64,000 nucleotides of DNA from Micromonospora pallida. Lineage in GTDB: Bacteria; Actinomycetota; Actinomycetes; Mycobacteriales; Micromonosporaceae. Below, piece after piece: positions 19,086-26,944 of the stretch. The translations under genes and the position numbers were made by a program. Position 1 is the first letter of the stretch, and every line of letters begins with the position of its first letter. The stretch lies in assembly GCF_900090325.1 (NCBI RefSeq), contig NZ_FMHW01000002.1, positions 5,829,001 through 5,893,000 of the forward strand. The letters run 5' to 3'. A model generated the notes under the pieces. It was not told where the DNA came from and searched no databases. It saw only the letters and a program-made list of their open reading frames with translations.

Positions 19086-22070
19086 TCAGGGGAGCCGGCC
19101 GTCAGACCCCGCCCCGCCACTCTCGTCGCCTTCCCTGGCAGCTTGCAGGTTGCCGTAGGCGGCCCGTGTCATCGGGTGGTCGTTGCCGAGTACCCGCCGG
19201 CAGGCAGTGAGGTTCTGCTCGAACAGCGGAACCGCCCGCTCCAGATCCCCAACCGACCAGTAGGCGCCGGCAAGGTTGTTCACCATGGCCAACGTGTCCG
19301 GATGGTCGTCGCCGAGCACCCGCCGGCAGCCGGCAAGGGCCTGCTCGTACAGCGGAACCGCCCGCCCCAGATCCCCCATCGACCGGTAGGCGCCGGCAAG
19401 GTTGTTCACCAAGGCCAACGTGCCGGGGCGGTCGTCGCCGAGCACCCGCCGGCAGCCGGCGAGAGTCTGCTCGTACAGCGGAACCGCCCGCCCCAGATCC
19501 CCCATCGACCGGTAGGCGCCGGCAAGGTCGTTCGCCGAGGCCAACGTGTCCGGATGGTCGTTGCCGAGCACCCGCCGCCGATCGGTGAGAGCCTGCTCGT
19601 GCAGTGGAACCGCCCGCCGCAGATCACCAACCGATTCGTAGGCGCTGGCGAGGCTGTTCGCCGAGGCCAACGTGACCGGATGATCATTACCAAGCAATTG
19701 CCGACAGTCGACGAGCGCCTGCTCGAACAGCGGAACCGCCCGCCCCGGGTCCCCAGCCGACTGGTAGGCACCGGCGAGATTGTTCACCAGAATCAACGTC
19801 TGTGGGTGGTCATTGCCAAGCACCCGCCGACAATCGACGAGGGCCTGCTCGAACAGCGAAATCGCCCGCCCCAGATCTCCCATCGACCGGTAGGCGTAAG
19901 CAAGGTTGTTCACCGAGGTAAACGTCTGTGGGTGGTCGTTGCCGAGCACCCGCCGCCGATCGGTGAGAGCCTGCTCGTACAGCGGAACCGCCCGCCGCAG
20001 ATCCCCAACCGCCTGGTAGGCGCTGGCGAGGTTGTTCACCGAGGCCAAGGTATCCGGATGGTCGTCGCCGAGCACCCGCCGACAGTCAACGAGGGCCTGC
20101 TCGAACAGCGGAACCGCCCGCCCCAGATCACCAACCGATTCGTAGACGTAAGCGAGGTTGTTCACCGAGGCCAACGTATCCGGATGGTCATTACCAAGCA
20201 CCCGCCGACAATCGACGAGGGCCTGCTCGAACAGCGGAACCGCCCGCCCCAGGTTCCCGGCCGCCTGGTAGGCGTCGGCGAGGTTGTTCACCAAGGTCAA
20301 CGTCTGTGGGTGGTCATTGCCAAGTACCCGCCGACAGTCGACGAGGGCCTGCTCGAAAAGCGAAATCGCCCGCCCCAGATCCCCCACCGCCTGGCAGGCG
20401 CTGGCGAGGTTGTTCACCGAGGCCAACGTATCCGGATGGTCATTACCAAGCACTCGACGCCGCTCGGTGAGAGTCTGCTCGAACAGCGGAACCGCCCGTC
20501 CCAGGTCTCCCATCGACCGGTAGGCGCTGGCAAGGTTGTTCGCCGAGGCCAACGTGTCCGGGTGGTCGTCGCTGAGCGCCCGCCGACAGTTGGCAAGGGT
20601 CTGCTCGAGGTAGGCGATGGCTTGGGGAAGGTTTCCCTGCTCGTTGAGGAACAGGCTGGCCTGGTTGAGCAGGTACACCAAAGCGACGCGGTCGGTATCG
20701 GTGACATGTGGTCTGGTGTGGGTGGCGAGCGCGTCAATGTGGGGTGCCAGAGTGCGCCATACCGGCCAGCTGGCGGGGTCGCGCCAGTCCCCGGGTAGCG
20801 CGGCGGTCAGGGCCGTGGCGGCCGTGGTACGGGCGATGGTGATTTCGTCAGGTTGGCGGTGCGTGTCGTCGGGGTCGGGGGTACGGGCGACGGCCTGGAC
20901 AAGCCGGTGCACCGTGACAGCCTGAGTGGTGCGATCGACGGTGAGCATGTTGTAGGCGGCCAGGCGGCCCACCGCGCGAACCAACGCCGGTTCCCCATGG
21001 TCGCCGCTGATTTGGTGCCACAGGCCGCGTGGGATGGCTTCCGGGGCGTACCAGGCCAAGGTCCGCAGCAGCCGTCCGGGCAGGGGGTCGTCGGCGAGGG
21101 CATCGAGGGTGACCTGCCAGACCCGGGCAATCGTCCGTTCAGCGATCCAACCTTCCCCACCGTCGCTGTACATCTGGGCGGGATGCCCGGCGAGGAGCCG
21201 TAGATAGTCACCGGCGGTGACACCGGTTTCAGCCATATAGGCACCGGCCTGTTCCACCGCCAGCGGTAGACAGCCCAACTCGGCACACACGGCAGCGGCG
21301 TCCGCCGAGTCGATGGCGGCACCAGCACGGGACACGATCCCGGTCAGCAGCTCGACCGCCTGCTGCGGTTCGAGAACGTCCAAGCGAAGCGGGGTCACGA
21401 TGTCTGGCCAGCCGGTGGCGCGGCGGCTGGTCACCAGAATCCGCCCTTGGGGCAGCCGGCCCAGCAGGTCGGTGATGTGGCCGGGGTCGGTGACGTTGTC
21501 GAGGATCAGCAGCCACCCGTCATGGCAGGCCAGCCAGCGCACGGCCCACTCACGCAGGGCCGGTGACGGCAGGGCCGCACCGAGACCTGGTTGCAGTGCG
21601 ACCGTGAGGGCGGCCAGTCCGGCGTCGAGGGCGGTGGGACTGTCAGCAGTAATCCACCAGATCGGCCGGTGGTCGTCGCGGTGCGTGGCCGCCCACTGGG
21701 CGATCAGGGTGCTCTTGCCGATACCACCGAGCCCGTGGACCGCCTGCACGACCACCACACCCGGATCCTGCACCGCTGTTTCCAGCCAGCCCAGCGCACC
21801 TTCACGACCCACGAACAGCCGCAGGCGTACCGGCAGATTCATCAGCCCGGCCGGGGCCGGTACCTCATCCGGCGCAACCAATGCCTCCGCAGGCAACACT
21901 GTGACGTGCTGGGTGTTGGTCGCATGATCACCCGTCGACGCGATACCAGAGATACTGCCGGCCGTGATCGCACCCGACCCGACCTGCACCGCGGAATCAC
22001 TTGCCGGCGCTGGCATCGCGGGATCAGCGTGCGCGGGCGTCGCTCGCCCGCGTCGACGCCACCAGCTCAC
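19086..22070 (-). CDS. NLR-like STAND ATPase: shared N-terminal motif, NB-ARC, TPR repeats
   Basis: A 994-aa signal-transduction ATPase. Residues 28-58 hold a Gly/Ser/Thr/Asn motif (GSISGIASTGDHATNTQH). A NB-ARC module follows: Walker A HGLGGIGKST (112-121), Walker B WLLILDNV (186-193), sensor ILVTSR (211-216) and GLPL-like GCLPLAVEQAG. A winged-helix segment connects to about 12-13 kinesin-light-chain-type TPRs of 42 residues (consensus RRVLGNDHPDTLASVNNLA), from about residue 460 to the end. Such proteins oligomerise on ligand sensing by the TPRs and activate an effector. There is no effector domain fused here. The preceding gene (4-bp overlap) encodes a membrane protein whose C-terminus repeats the N-terminal motif, a likely effector that talks through it. 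Role in phage defence or regulated cell death is inferred. Confidence 0.85.
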   Translation of the reverse strand: MSWWRRRGRATPAHADPAMPAPASDSAVQVGSGAITAGSISGIASTGDHATNTQHVTVLPAEALVAPDEVPAPAGLMNLPVRLRLFVGREGALGWLETAVQDPGVVVVQAVHGLGGIGKSTLIAQWAATHRDDHRPIWWITADSPTALDAGLAALTVALQPGLGAALPSPALREWAVRWLACHDGWLLILDNVTDPGHITDLLGRLPQGRILVTSRRATGWPDIVTPLRLDVLEPQQAVELLTGIVSRAGAAIDSADAAAVCAELGCLPLAVEQAGAYMAETGVTAGDYLRLLAGHPAQMYSDGGEGWIAERTIARVWQVTLDALADDPLPGRLLRTLAWYAPEAIPRGLWHQISGDHGEPALVRAVGRLAAYNMLTVDRTTQAVTVHRLVQAVARTPDPDDTHRQPDEITIARTTAATALTAALPGDWRDPASWPVWRTLAPHIDALATHTRPHVTDTDRVALVYLLNQASLFLNEQGNLPQAIAYLEQTLANCRRALSDDHPDTLASANNLASAYRSMGDLGRAVPLFEQTLTERRRVLGNDHPDTLASVNNLASACQAVGDLGRAISLFEQALVDCRRVLGNDHPQTLTLVNNLADAYQAAGNLGRAVPLFEQALVDCRRVLGNDHPDTLASVNNLAYVYESVGDLGRAVPLFEQALVDCRRVLGDDHPDTLASVNNLASAYQAVGDLRRAVPLYEQALTDRRRVLGNDHPQTFTSVNNLAYAYRSMGDLGRAISLFEQALVDCRRVLGNDHPQTLILVNNLAGAYQSAGDPGRAVPLFEQALVDCRQLLGNDHPVTLASANSLASAYESVGDLRRAVPLHEQALTDRRRVLGNDHPDTLASANDLAGAYRSMGDLGRAVPLYEQTLAGCRRVLGDDRPGTLALVNNLAGAYRSMGDLGRAVPLYEQALAGCRRVLGDDHPDTLAMVNNLAGAYWSVGDLERAVPLFEQNLTACRRVLGNDHPMTRAAYGNLQAAREGDESGGAGSDGRLP
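19150..20600 (-). repeat. 126-bp coding tandem repeats (TPR array of the NLR gene)
   Basis: Eleven consecutive 126-bp units, each encoding one 42-aa TPR, plus degenerate flanking units. Several units are almost identical in DNA (for example the blocks containing CGCCCCAGATC and GGTTGTTCACC), indicating recent expansion or gene conversion. Confidence 0.9.
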
Positions 22071-22426
22071 CGGTGCTGGCTGTTCGTCGCGTTGTCACCC
22101 GTCGAAGCGATCCCCGTTAGGTCACCACCCACGACGATCGACTTCTGCCCGGCCGGTGGCTCCACCGCGCCCGGGCCGGATGCCGAGGTTCCCGAGGGGG
22201 CCAGCACGACTGCGCTGACCGCGACCACCAGGCTGGCGGCCCCTGCCAGCCAACTGGCGACCTCCACCCCCTGCAAACCGAACGCCACCGCTGACGCCAC
22301 CAACCCGGCGGCGACTACCCCACCCGCCCCGATGATCACCCAGCGTCGCGAACGCATAACCACATCATCGGCCAACCTCGCCACCACAGCCATAGCCGAC
22401 AGGTCGAGGGCCGTGGCTGGATGCAC
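22067..22426 (-). CDS. Small two-helix membrane protein ending in the NLR-shared motif (putative effector)
   Basis: Up to 119 aa from GTG 22426; ATG 22357 (MRSRRWVIIGAGG) is the alternative start and would give 96 aa. Two adjacent hydrophobic helices (WVIIGAGGVVAAGLVASAVAFG and VASWLAGAASLVVAVSAVVL) are followed by a Pro/Gly/Ser linker. The C-terminal motif GDLTGIASTGDNATNSQHR nearly duplicates residues 39-55 of the downstream NLR. The stop overlaps the NLR start (ATGA), so the two are coupled. A membrane module joined to a motif shared with an adjacent NLR is the layout of amyloid-signalling effector/NLR pairs, in which NLR assembly templates the effector. The membrane-disrupting role is inferred; no known pore-forming domain is recognised. 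Confidence 0.65.
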   Translation of the reverse strand: MHPATALDLSAMAVVARLADDVVMRSRRWVIIGAGGVVAAGLVASAVAFGLQGVEVASWLAGAASLVVAVSAVVLAPSGTSASGPGAVEPPAGQKSIVVGGDLTGIASTGDNATNSQHR

Positions 22427-22467
22427 GATGCAAGGGACGCGCCTACCCCGACGAGACGGCTCTAGCT

Positions 22468-22495
22468 AGCGCCCGTCCAACTCAGGACAGGCGCT
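22468..22495 (-). terminator. Hairpin between the DUF397 gene and the membrane protein gene
   Basis: Stem AGCGCC-GTCC with GGAC-GGCGCT, one mismatch, in the 88-bp gap after the DUF397 stop. It may separate the XRE/DUF397 unit from the NLR unit. Confidence 0.5.
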
Positions 22496-22514
22496 CCAAA
22501 GCTCGCAAACTGGC

Positions 22515-22706
22515 TCAGGCATGCTCGGCGATCTGGGCGACGAACGCGCGCCACGCGGCCGGGGCGAAGACGAGCAAGGGCCCTGTCGGATCCTTGCTGT
22601 CCCGCACACCCACGACGCCGGCCAGGTTGTCGGCAACCTCCACGCAGGCTCCCTGGTTGCTGCCGCTACGAGTGCTCTTGCGCCACCGCGCGCCGGTCAG
22701 GTCCAT
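22515..22706 (-). CDS. DUF397 protein
   Basis: A 63-aa protein with the DUF397 signature: WRKSTRSGSNQGACVEVADN, GVRDSKDPTGPLLVF and a final WRAFVAQIAE. Genes of this type almost always follow an XRE-DUF5753 regulator in Streptomyces and relatives, as here, where it starts 10 bp inside that gene. In the WhiJ-type clusters of Streptomyces such pairs act in development and regulation and may work as toxin/antitoxin-like partners. The exact role of this copy is unknown. A hairpin lies directly downstream. Confidence 0.93.
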   Translation of the reverse strand: MDLTGARWRKSTRSGSNQGACVEVADNLAGVVGVRDSKDPTGPLLVFAPAAWRAFVAQIAEHA

Positions 22707-23494
22707 GACTTCGCCACTTCCAATATCAACTCGGTCGACTGTTGCCAGGTGAGCGCCTCAGCGAGGGTGGCTTCCCACTGTTCACGGAGCGCCCCCAACT
22801 CGGCGGTCCGCTCGATCACCTGACCCTGGAGGCGGTTGTCCAGGTAACCGACGTCGACCAGGCCCGGCAGAGTCGCGATGACAAACGGTCCATCGAGACC
22901 AGCGTACGCGCCAGCCATCGATGGAACGACGTGGATTCTCACCCGCCGGCTGTCCTGGCTGACCCGAGCAAGATGAAAGAGTTGCTCCCGCATGACCGCT
23001 GCTCCACCGACCGGACGGCGTAGGACGGCCTCGTCCAGAACCGCAGTAAGTTGCGGCGGGTCATTGCCAGAGAGGATTTTCTGTCTGGCCAGCCGTGCCG
23101 CTACCCGCGACTCGACCTCCTCGGCGCCCAGTCTGCCGTCGCTGCCGAAGACAGCGCGCGCGTACGGCTCAGTCTGAAGCAAGCCAGGAACCCACGCGAC
23201 CTCGTACCACCGCAGGGCCCGCGCCTGCTGTTCAAACGTGATCCACTCGCGCAACCAGAGTGGAGCGGCGTCGAGGTCCGACAACCGGTCGAGCAGACGA
23301 GCGAACAGGCCACCCGTCTTCAGCGCCCGGTCGACAGCCGCCACGTACTCGCTCGTGGGCGGACGGCTGCCGGTCTCGACGGCGCTCACGTGCGTACCCG
23401 AGTAGCTGATCGTCCTCCCGAAGTCGTCCTGGCTCATGCCACGCGAGGTGCGCGCGTGACGTAGTTCGTCCAGGAGTATCTCCGCGGCTGTCAT
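22697..23494 (-). CDS. XRE-family regulator with DUF5753 (WhiJ-like)
   Basis: A 265-aa protein. The N-terminal helix-turn-helix (about residues 3-65; LRHARTSRGMSQDDFGRTIS, YSGTHVSAVETGSRPP) is followed by the DUF5753 ligand-binding-like domain (WYEVAWVPGLLQTEPYARAVF, VARLARQKIL, VPSMAGAYAGLDGPF). The ATG at 23494 is used; an in-frame start 8 codons upstream lacks support. It forms a translationally overlapping pair with DUF397. The divergent small-gene pair at 23626-24203 is another frequent neighbour. Position directly upstream of the NLR pair raises the possibility that it controls that locus, but a hairpin intervenes. Confidence 0.93.
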   Translation of the reverse strand: MTAAEILLDELRHARTSRGMSQDDFGRTISYSGTHVSAVETGSRPPTSEYVAAVDRALKTGGLFARLLDRLSDLDAAPLWLREWITFEQQARALRWYEVAWVPGLLQTEPYARAVFGSDGRLGAEEVESRVAARLARQKILSGNDPPQLTAVLDEAVLRRPVGGAAVMREQLFHLARVSQDSRRVRIHVVPSMAGAYAGLDGPFVIATLPGLVDVGYLDNRLQGQVIERTAELGALREQWEATLAEALTWQQSTELILEVAKSWT

Positions 23495-23625
23495 GCTCAC
23501 GTCCTCAGACCTCCCCAAATCTCGTCCGCGTTTTCCTCAGGTGCCCTCAGCAGCTGAAAGGAGGTCCGCCGAGGACTCTCCATCGTGGCCGAACGCCTTT
23601 CGAGCTTAGGGTTAAGCGACGCAGA

Positions 23626-23955
23626 GTGACAGACATGTCACGATCGCAATCTCCGGTTCCGTTCGCCCCGCGTCACCGTCCGGCACTTCGCCGGTGGCGG
23701 CTCGCCTGCTCGTGTGGGTTGCCGTCGTGGCGGCGCTGCCCGGACCGCCGGCACCCGACCCCACCCGGTCCACTCGCCGCGCCGCCTGATCCTGGCCGCC
23801 CTCATCACGCCAGGGAGAAGCCGAAGCCCAAGCCAACGCCTGTGCCCAAGCCAGTCCCGCCGACGATTCCCTGGCCGCCCCTCCGTCCGATCGGGCCTTT
23901 CACGACACCGGCCACCGGACGCCCGGATGCTCGCGAAAGGGGTGGGGCCGGATGA
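23626..23955 (+). CDS. Small Pro/Arg-rich protein, unknown function
   Basis: The GTG at 23626 gives 109 aa; ATG 23635 gives 106 (MSRSQSPVPFAPRHRPALRRW). The N-terminal part has a WRLACSCGLPSWRRCPDR segment with three cysteines that could hold a metal. A Lys/Pro linker (EKPKPKPTPVPKPVPPTIPW) and a Pro-rich end follow. It overlaps the next gene by 4 bp (ATGA). Pairs like this are often found beside XRE/DUF397 pairs in Micromonosporaceae; function is not known. Confidence 0.5.
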   Translation: MTDMSRSQSPVPFAPRHRPALRRWRLACSCGLPSWRRCPDRRHPTPPGPLAAPPDPGRPHHAREKPKPKPTPVPKPVPPTIPWPPLRPIGPFTTPATGRPDARERGGAG

Positions 23956-24203
23956 AGGCGTACCGCCCGGGGCGTGACCACATCGCCGCCCGCCCGCCGT
24001 GGCGGTGCCGGGCGTGCGGTGCGCCATGGCCGTGCCAGCCCGCGAAACTGTTACTTCTGGACCTGTACGCGGACGACCGGCTCGGCCTGATGGTCGACCT
24101 CGGCGTGACCATGGCGGCGGCACTACCCGACCTGTCCCACACCGAGAACCTGCTGGATCGCTTCGTCCGCTGGGCTCGCCCGCCCCGCCGCCGGACAGAG
24201 TGA
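23952..24203 (+). CDS. Small Cys-containing protein, unknown function
   Basis: An 83-aa protein beginning MKAYRPGRDHIAARPPWRCRA. The pattern WRCRACGAPWPCQPAK suggests a small zinc-binding knuckle, followed by helical segments (MVDLGVTMAAALPDLSHT). It is coupled to the preceding gene by an ATGA overlap and to the next by GTGA, so three genes form one unit divergent from the XRE regulator. No function is recognised. Confidence 0.6.
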   Translation: MKAYRPGRDHIAARPPWRCRACGAPWPCQPAKLLLLDLYADDRLGLMVDLGVTMAAALPDLSHTENLLDRFVRWARPPRRRTE

Positions 24204-24808
24204 CCCAGGACGTCACGGCCGTTGCGATCGTTACCATTCGCGAGCCCCGAGGGCCGTTTCCGGGGTCGGCGTGGCAGGGTTGCGACGCCCTTGACGACAA
24301 CCGAGCCGCAATCGCCCGCGCAATCCGGGACGGGAAGAAGCCGCCGGCCCCGATCAGCCAGGAAGTCACCGATGAGCAGACCCGCCAAGGGGAGCTACGG
24401 GTACGGGCCGCGAAAAACCGTGCGGTAGCCGCTGCTCGGGCCTACGAGGCATCCATTCCCGCGAACCACGAAGGTCTGCGCCCGATCATCGCTGCGCGTG
24501 TGCCGGCGCTGGCCGCGACCTCGGCCGCGAGGTTCCGCGAGGCTCAGCAGGCATACCGAGAGGGTGAGGGCCTAGCCCAACTGCTTTTCTCGCTGGACAG
24601 TCTCCGCTCTCGGCGCAGCGACACGATTCCTGAGCAGGCGCGTGCGTTCGACGCGCACCGGAAGGCCGTGCAGCAGGCCCACCTGGAGAACCGTCCGGGG
24701 CTCGGGGTCCGGCTCCCGCTCGCGTGGAGGGACGTCGAAGCCATCGCGACCGGCATTCCAGGTGAGCTGATCGCCCGGGACCCGTTCAACAGCGAGGCCG
24801 CCAAGTGA
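24200..24808 (+). CDS. Helical protein of unknown function in the accessory region
   Basis: A 202-aa protein from GTG 24200, overlapping the preceding stop. It is predominantly helical and Ala/Arg/Glu-rich with coiled-coil character in the middle (AAKNRAVAAARAYEASIPANH, FREAQQAYREGEGLAQL). There is no signal peptide or membrane segment. It ends in a GTGA overlap with the next gene. The compact overlapping organisation and lack of housekeeping homology suggest mobile-element cargo, possibly phage-derived, but no diagnostic phage or conjugation gene is present nearby. Confidence 0.5.
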   Translation: MTQDVTAVAIVTIREPRGPFPGSAWQGCDALDDNRAAIARAIRDGKKPPAPISQEVTDEQTRQGELRVRAAKNRAVAAARAYEASIPANHEGLRPIIAARVPALAATSAARFREAQQAYREGEGLAQLLFSLDSLRSRRSDTIPEQARAFDAHRKAVQQAHLENRPGLGVRLPLAWRDVEAIATGIPGELIARDPFNSEAAK

Positions 24809-25169
24809 CCGCGCACGGCGATATCCGGGAGCGCGTAGCCCGCGCCGTGGCCACCGCACAGGAGGCCGCGCGGGCGAAGGCCGCCCAGCCCAGGGCGGAT
24901 CGCGCCTACCTGGTCGCCGATGCGGCGCACCGCTACGGCCTGTCTGACGAACTGGCCGCGCAGATCACGGGAAACGGTCCGGCCGAGATCCAACGGGAGG
25001 CCCGCCGCCTAGCGGTCGAACGCGCCGAGCACGGCGCGGCCGACGCCGCCCGGGAGGCGAAGCCGGAAGCCCCAAGCCGGCCTTGCGCTCTGGCCTGGCT
25101 CCGGCGGATCAGAGCCTGTACGACTTCGATCCGGCCAACGTCGCCCAGCGGGTACGCCAGGTCGACTAA
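24805..25169 (+). pseudogene. Frameshifted accessory protein
   Basis: Starts at GTG 24805 (MTAHGDIRERVARAVATAQE) and is helical and Ala/Arg/Glu-rich. At the C-run 25070-25073 one base appears to be missing: restoring a C joins EAKPEAP to a sensible C-terminus (RSGLAPADQSLYDFDPANV...RQVD) ending at TAA 25167-25169, directly before a strong hairpin. Uncorrected, the frame runs on through the hairpin to 25569, which is unlikely. Corrected length is about 121 aa. Function unknown; the position after the 202-aa helical protein suggests they work together. Confidence 0.5.
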
Positions 25170-25180
25170 CACCCACCGTT

Positions 25181-25209
25181 GCGGCCCCCGGGATACCTCC
25201 GGGGGCCGC
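25181..25209 (+). terminator. Terminator within the accessory region
   Basis: GCGGCCCCCGG (25181-25191) pairs with CCGGGGGCCGC (25199-25209) around a 7-nt loop, 11 bp after the corrected stop of the preceding gene. This supports the frameshift interpretation. Confidence 0.8.
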
Positions 25210-25245
25210 TTCCGTACCCGCCCCATGTCGCGAAAGGAACGCCCC

Positions 25246-25516
25246 GTGGACAGCCCCGCTCCCGATCCCCGCGAACGCCTCGCCGCTCGCCGGGCCCTAA
25301 ACGCCGCCGGTTGGCGCTGCCACGCCGCGACCATGCTCGGCGTCGGGTGCGGCGCGCTGACCGAGACCGCCGTCCGATCGGCCCGAGGCCCCGGCCACCG
25401 ACCCGACCGGCTGGGAAGCCCTCTGCGAGACCTGTACCGCCCGGCGTTCCCTGACCAGGCTGCGGGCCTTCCGCGACCCGACGGGGGTCGCGATGACCTG
25501 GGAGGGGTCGGACTGA
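25246..25516 (+). pseudogene. Frameshifted small Cys-rich (HNH-like?) protein
   Basis: A GTG at 25246 with SD AAAGGA begins MDSPAPDPRERLAARRALNA and continues GWRCHAATMLGVGCGALTETA. Around 25370 the frame must change to reach EAPATDPTGWEALCETCTAR...DPTGVAMTWEGSD, stop at 25514-25516. The C..C....C..C spacing and W/C content resemble a zinc-stabilised HNH-type or knuckle fold, but the catalytic His-Asn-His cannot be confirmed because of the break. The lesion needs one extra base, unlike the deletion seen in the preceding gene. Confidence 0.4.
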
Positions 25517-25565
25517 CCCACCCCCCAACACAGCGGGCCCTGGGCCCAATGGCCGCGCTGCCCGG

Positions 25566-25751
25566 GTGAGTACCCGCCTCTGTGTGGCCCGCGCGGGCGA
25601 GCGCTGCGGTACCGGGGTCTGAGCCGATCACACCAAACGCGGCGACCACCACGACCCGAGCCACCTACACACGCCGTGCGTCCACTACCCGCCGCCCCCG
25701 CCCCACCCCCTGCACACTCAAGCAAGCAATAGAAATAAATCAGCACCTTGA
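25566..25751 (+). pseudogene. Possible small His/Cys-rich reading frame with an in-frame TGA
   Basis: From GTG 25566 the frame reads MSTRLCVARAGERCGTGV, meets TGA at 25620-25622, then continues in the same frame with a coherent His/Asp/Cys-rich stretch (ADHTKRGDHHDPSHLHT, CVHYPPPPP) to TGA 25749. A single C-to-T change (CGA to TGA) would explain it. The remaining bases to 25906 show no gene; they include an AT-rich patch near 25727-25755. Confidence 0.25.
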
Positions 25752-25906
25752 CAATCCGTAACGCGGCGCGACATGCACTCGCGGTAGTGGTGGGGGGTGG
25801 CCCCCTCCCGCTCTCTTCCCCCACCGAAGCGGCATAGCGTCCCACCCTCCGTACGGGCATAGAGGTCACGGTTGAGCGATAAGCCGGTCCGCCAGTGCTG
25901 ACAGCA

Positions 25907-26890
25907 CTAAAAGGGAAGCCGATCGCCGATCAATGCAAGGGCGGCTTTCTTCGCGGCGAAGTAAGATTTCTTGTCAATAACCTGGTTCCCTAAATTGCGT
26001 TGAATCTCCTGGACGTGGTACAGGGAGTTAACAGGCCGAAGCTCGTCGACGGGGGCCACAAAGGGCGGCCCGTCGCCATACGCTGCTATCCCCTGGGGCG
26101 TCACCACCCACTGCGGAGGGCAGACCTCCCACACGGGCCGTCGACTCGGGTGTGAGCCAGCCACCGCAAGGGCTTCCCTGTAACCCTGGAACAACTTACG
26201 CACGTCAAACTCTGCGCCTGAGCCACCTCTCTCCAAGGCTCGTCCGACTCGGACCATGACCTCGCGAAGGTCCTCGCCAGCGGGCCAGGGCACGACCTCA
26301 AGGACTTTCCCGTTCAATCGCTCTACAACGAACTCGATCAGTTCACCCTTTCCGATCCCCCACCCGCCGTTCGTCCTCACCACATTTTCATCGTCAAAGT
26401 CGACACGAACGTACAGATCCCAAGCTCTGGAGACGCAAACGCGCGGCCCGCGCTTCGCCTGGATAAGGCCGAGATCGTGGGCGCGTCGAAGAGCATCCTC
26501 GAAAGTCTTACGGGATGCCCCTTCGAGAAGACCATCGAAGGCCACCCTGTCCTGCTCTCGCTCCTCAGCGAGACGGGCACTTACCGATTTGGCAACGTCT
26601 TCCAAGCGGCGTTCGACATCTTTCTCGAATCCGGACACGCGATCAGCCAAAGCATTGACACTGCTGCGAGTCTCGTCCTGGGCGCGCTCTATTCGGTTAT
26701 CCAAGCGCCTGTTTAGCACGTAGACCGGAACTACCAGAAGTACAGACGCGCCAATGTTGACCAACACGCCTGCACCCCAGGCGCCGAGCCCATCTGACGT
26801 GAACGGGAGTGCGGCGAGCAGTATGGCGACACTCGCCAGCGTTGCGAGGACGACGACCAGATCCAGACCGCGAGGCCGTTTGAAACGCAT
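25907..26890 (-). CDS. Membrane protein with coiled coil, unknown function
   Basis: From ATG 26890 (MRFKRPRGLDLVVVLATLAS) the product is 327 aa; GTG 26956 would add 22 residues. Two N-terminal transmembrane helices (about residues 10-60) are followed by a long coiled coil (RLDNRIERAQDETRSSVNAL...FEKDVERRLEDVAKSVSARL, to about 150) and a soluble C-terminal domain of about 170 residues (FEDALRRAHDLGLIQAKRG, VRVDFDDENVVRTNGGWG, WVVTPQGIAAYG). A CTATAG box lies about 35 nt upstream of ATG 26890. Its DNA is clearly less GC-rich than the surroundings, indicating acquisition from elsewhere. No family is recognised; a membrane-tethered sensor or defence component is a guess from architecture. Confidence 0.7.
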   Translation of the reverse strand: MRFKRPRGLDLVVVLATLASVAILLAALPFTSDGLGAWGAGVLVNIGASVLLVVPVYVLNRRLDNRIERAQDETRSSVNALADRVSGFEKDVERRLEDVAKSVSARLAEEREQDRVAFDGLLEGASRKTFEDALRRAHDLGLIQAKRGPRVCVSRAWDLYVRVDFDDENVVRTNGGWGIGKGELIEFVVERLNGKVLEVVPWPAGEDLREVMVRVGRALERGGSGAEFDVRKLFQGYREALAVAGSHPSRRPVWEVCPPQWVVTPQGIAAYGDGPPFVAPVDELRPVNSLYHVQEIQRNLGNQVIDKKSYFAAKKAALALIGDRLPF

Positions 26891-26944
26891 CTCTAAATTC
26901 TGCCTCGCTGAGGCAACCTCGCCTCTATAGCTGAAGGAGAGCCC

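Noticed and set aside
19150..20600. CRISPR array
   Set aside because: The regular 126-bp period is coding; units encode TPRs in frame with no spacer/repeat alternation.
19011..20798. 595-codon repetitive open frame antisense to the TPR region
   Set aside because: It is the mirror of the 126-bp TPR units; the sense frame has NB-ARC and TPR motifs.
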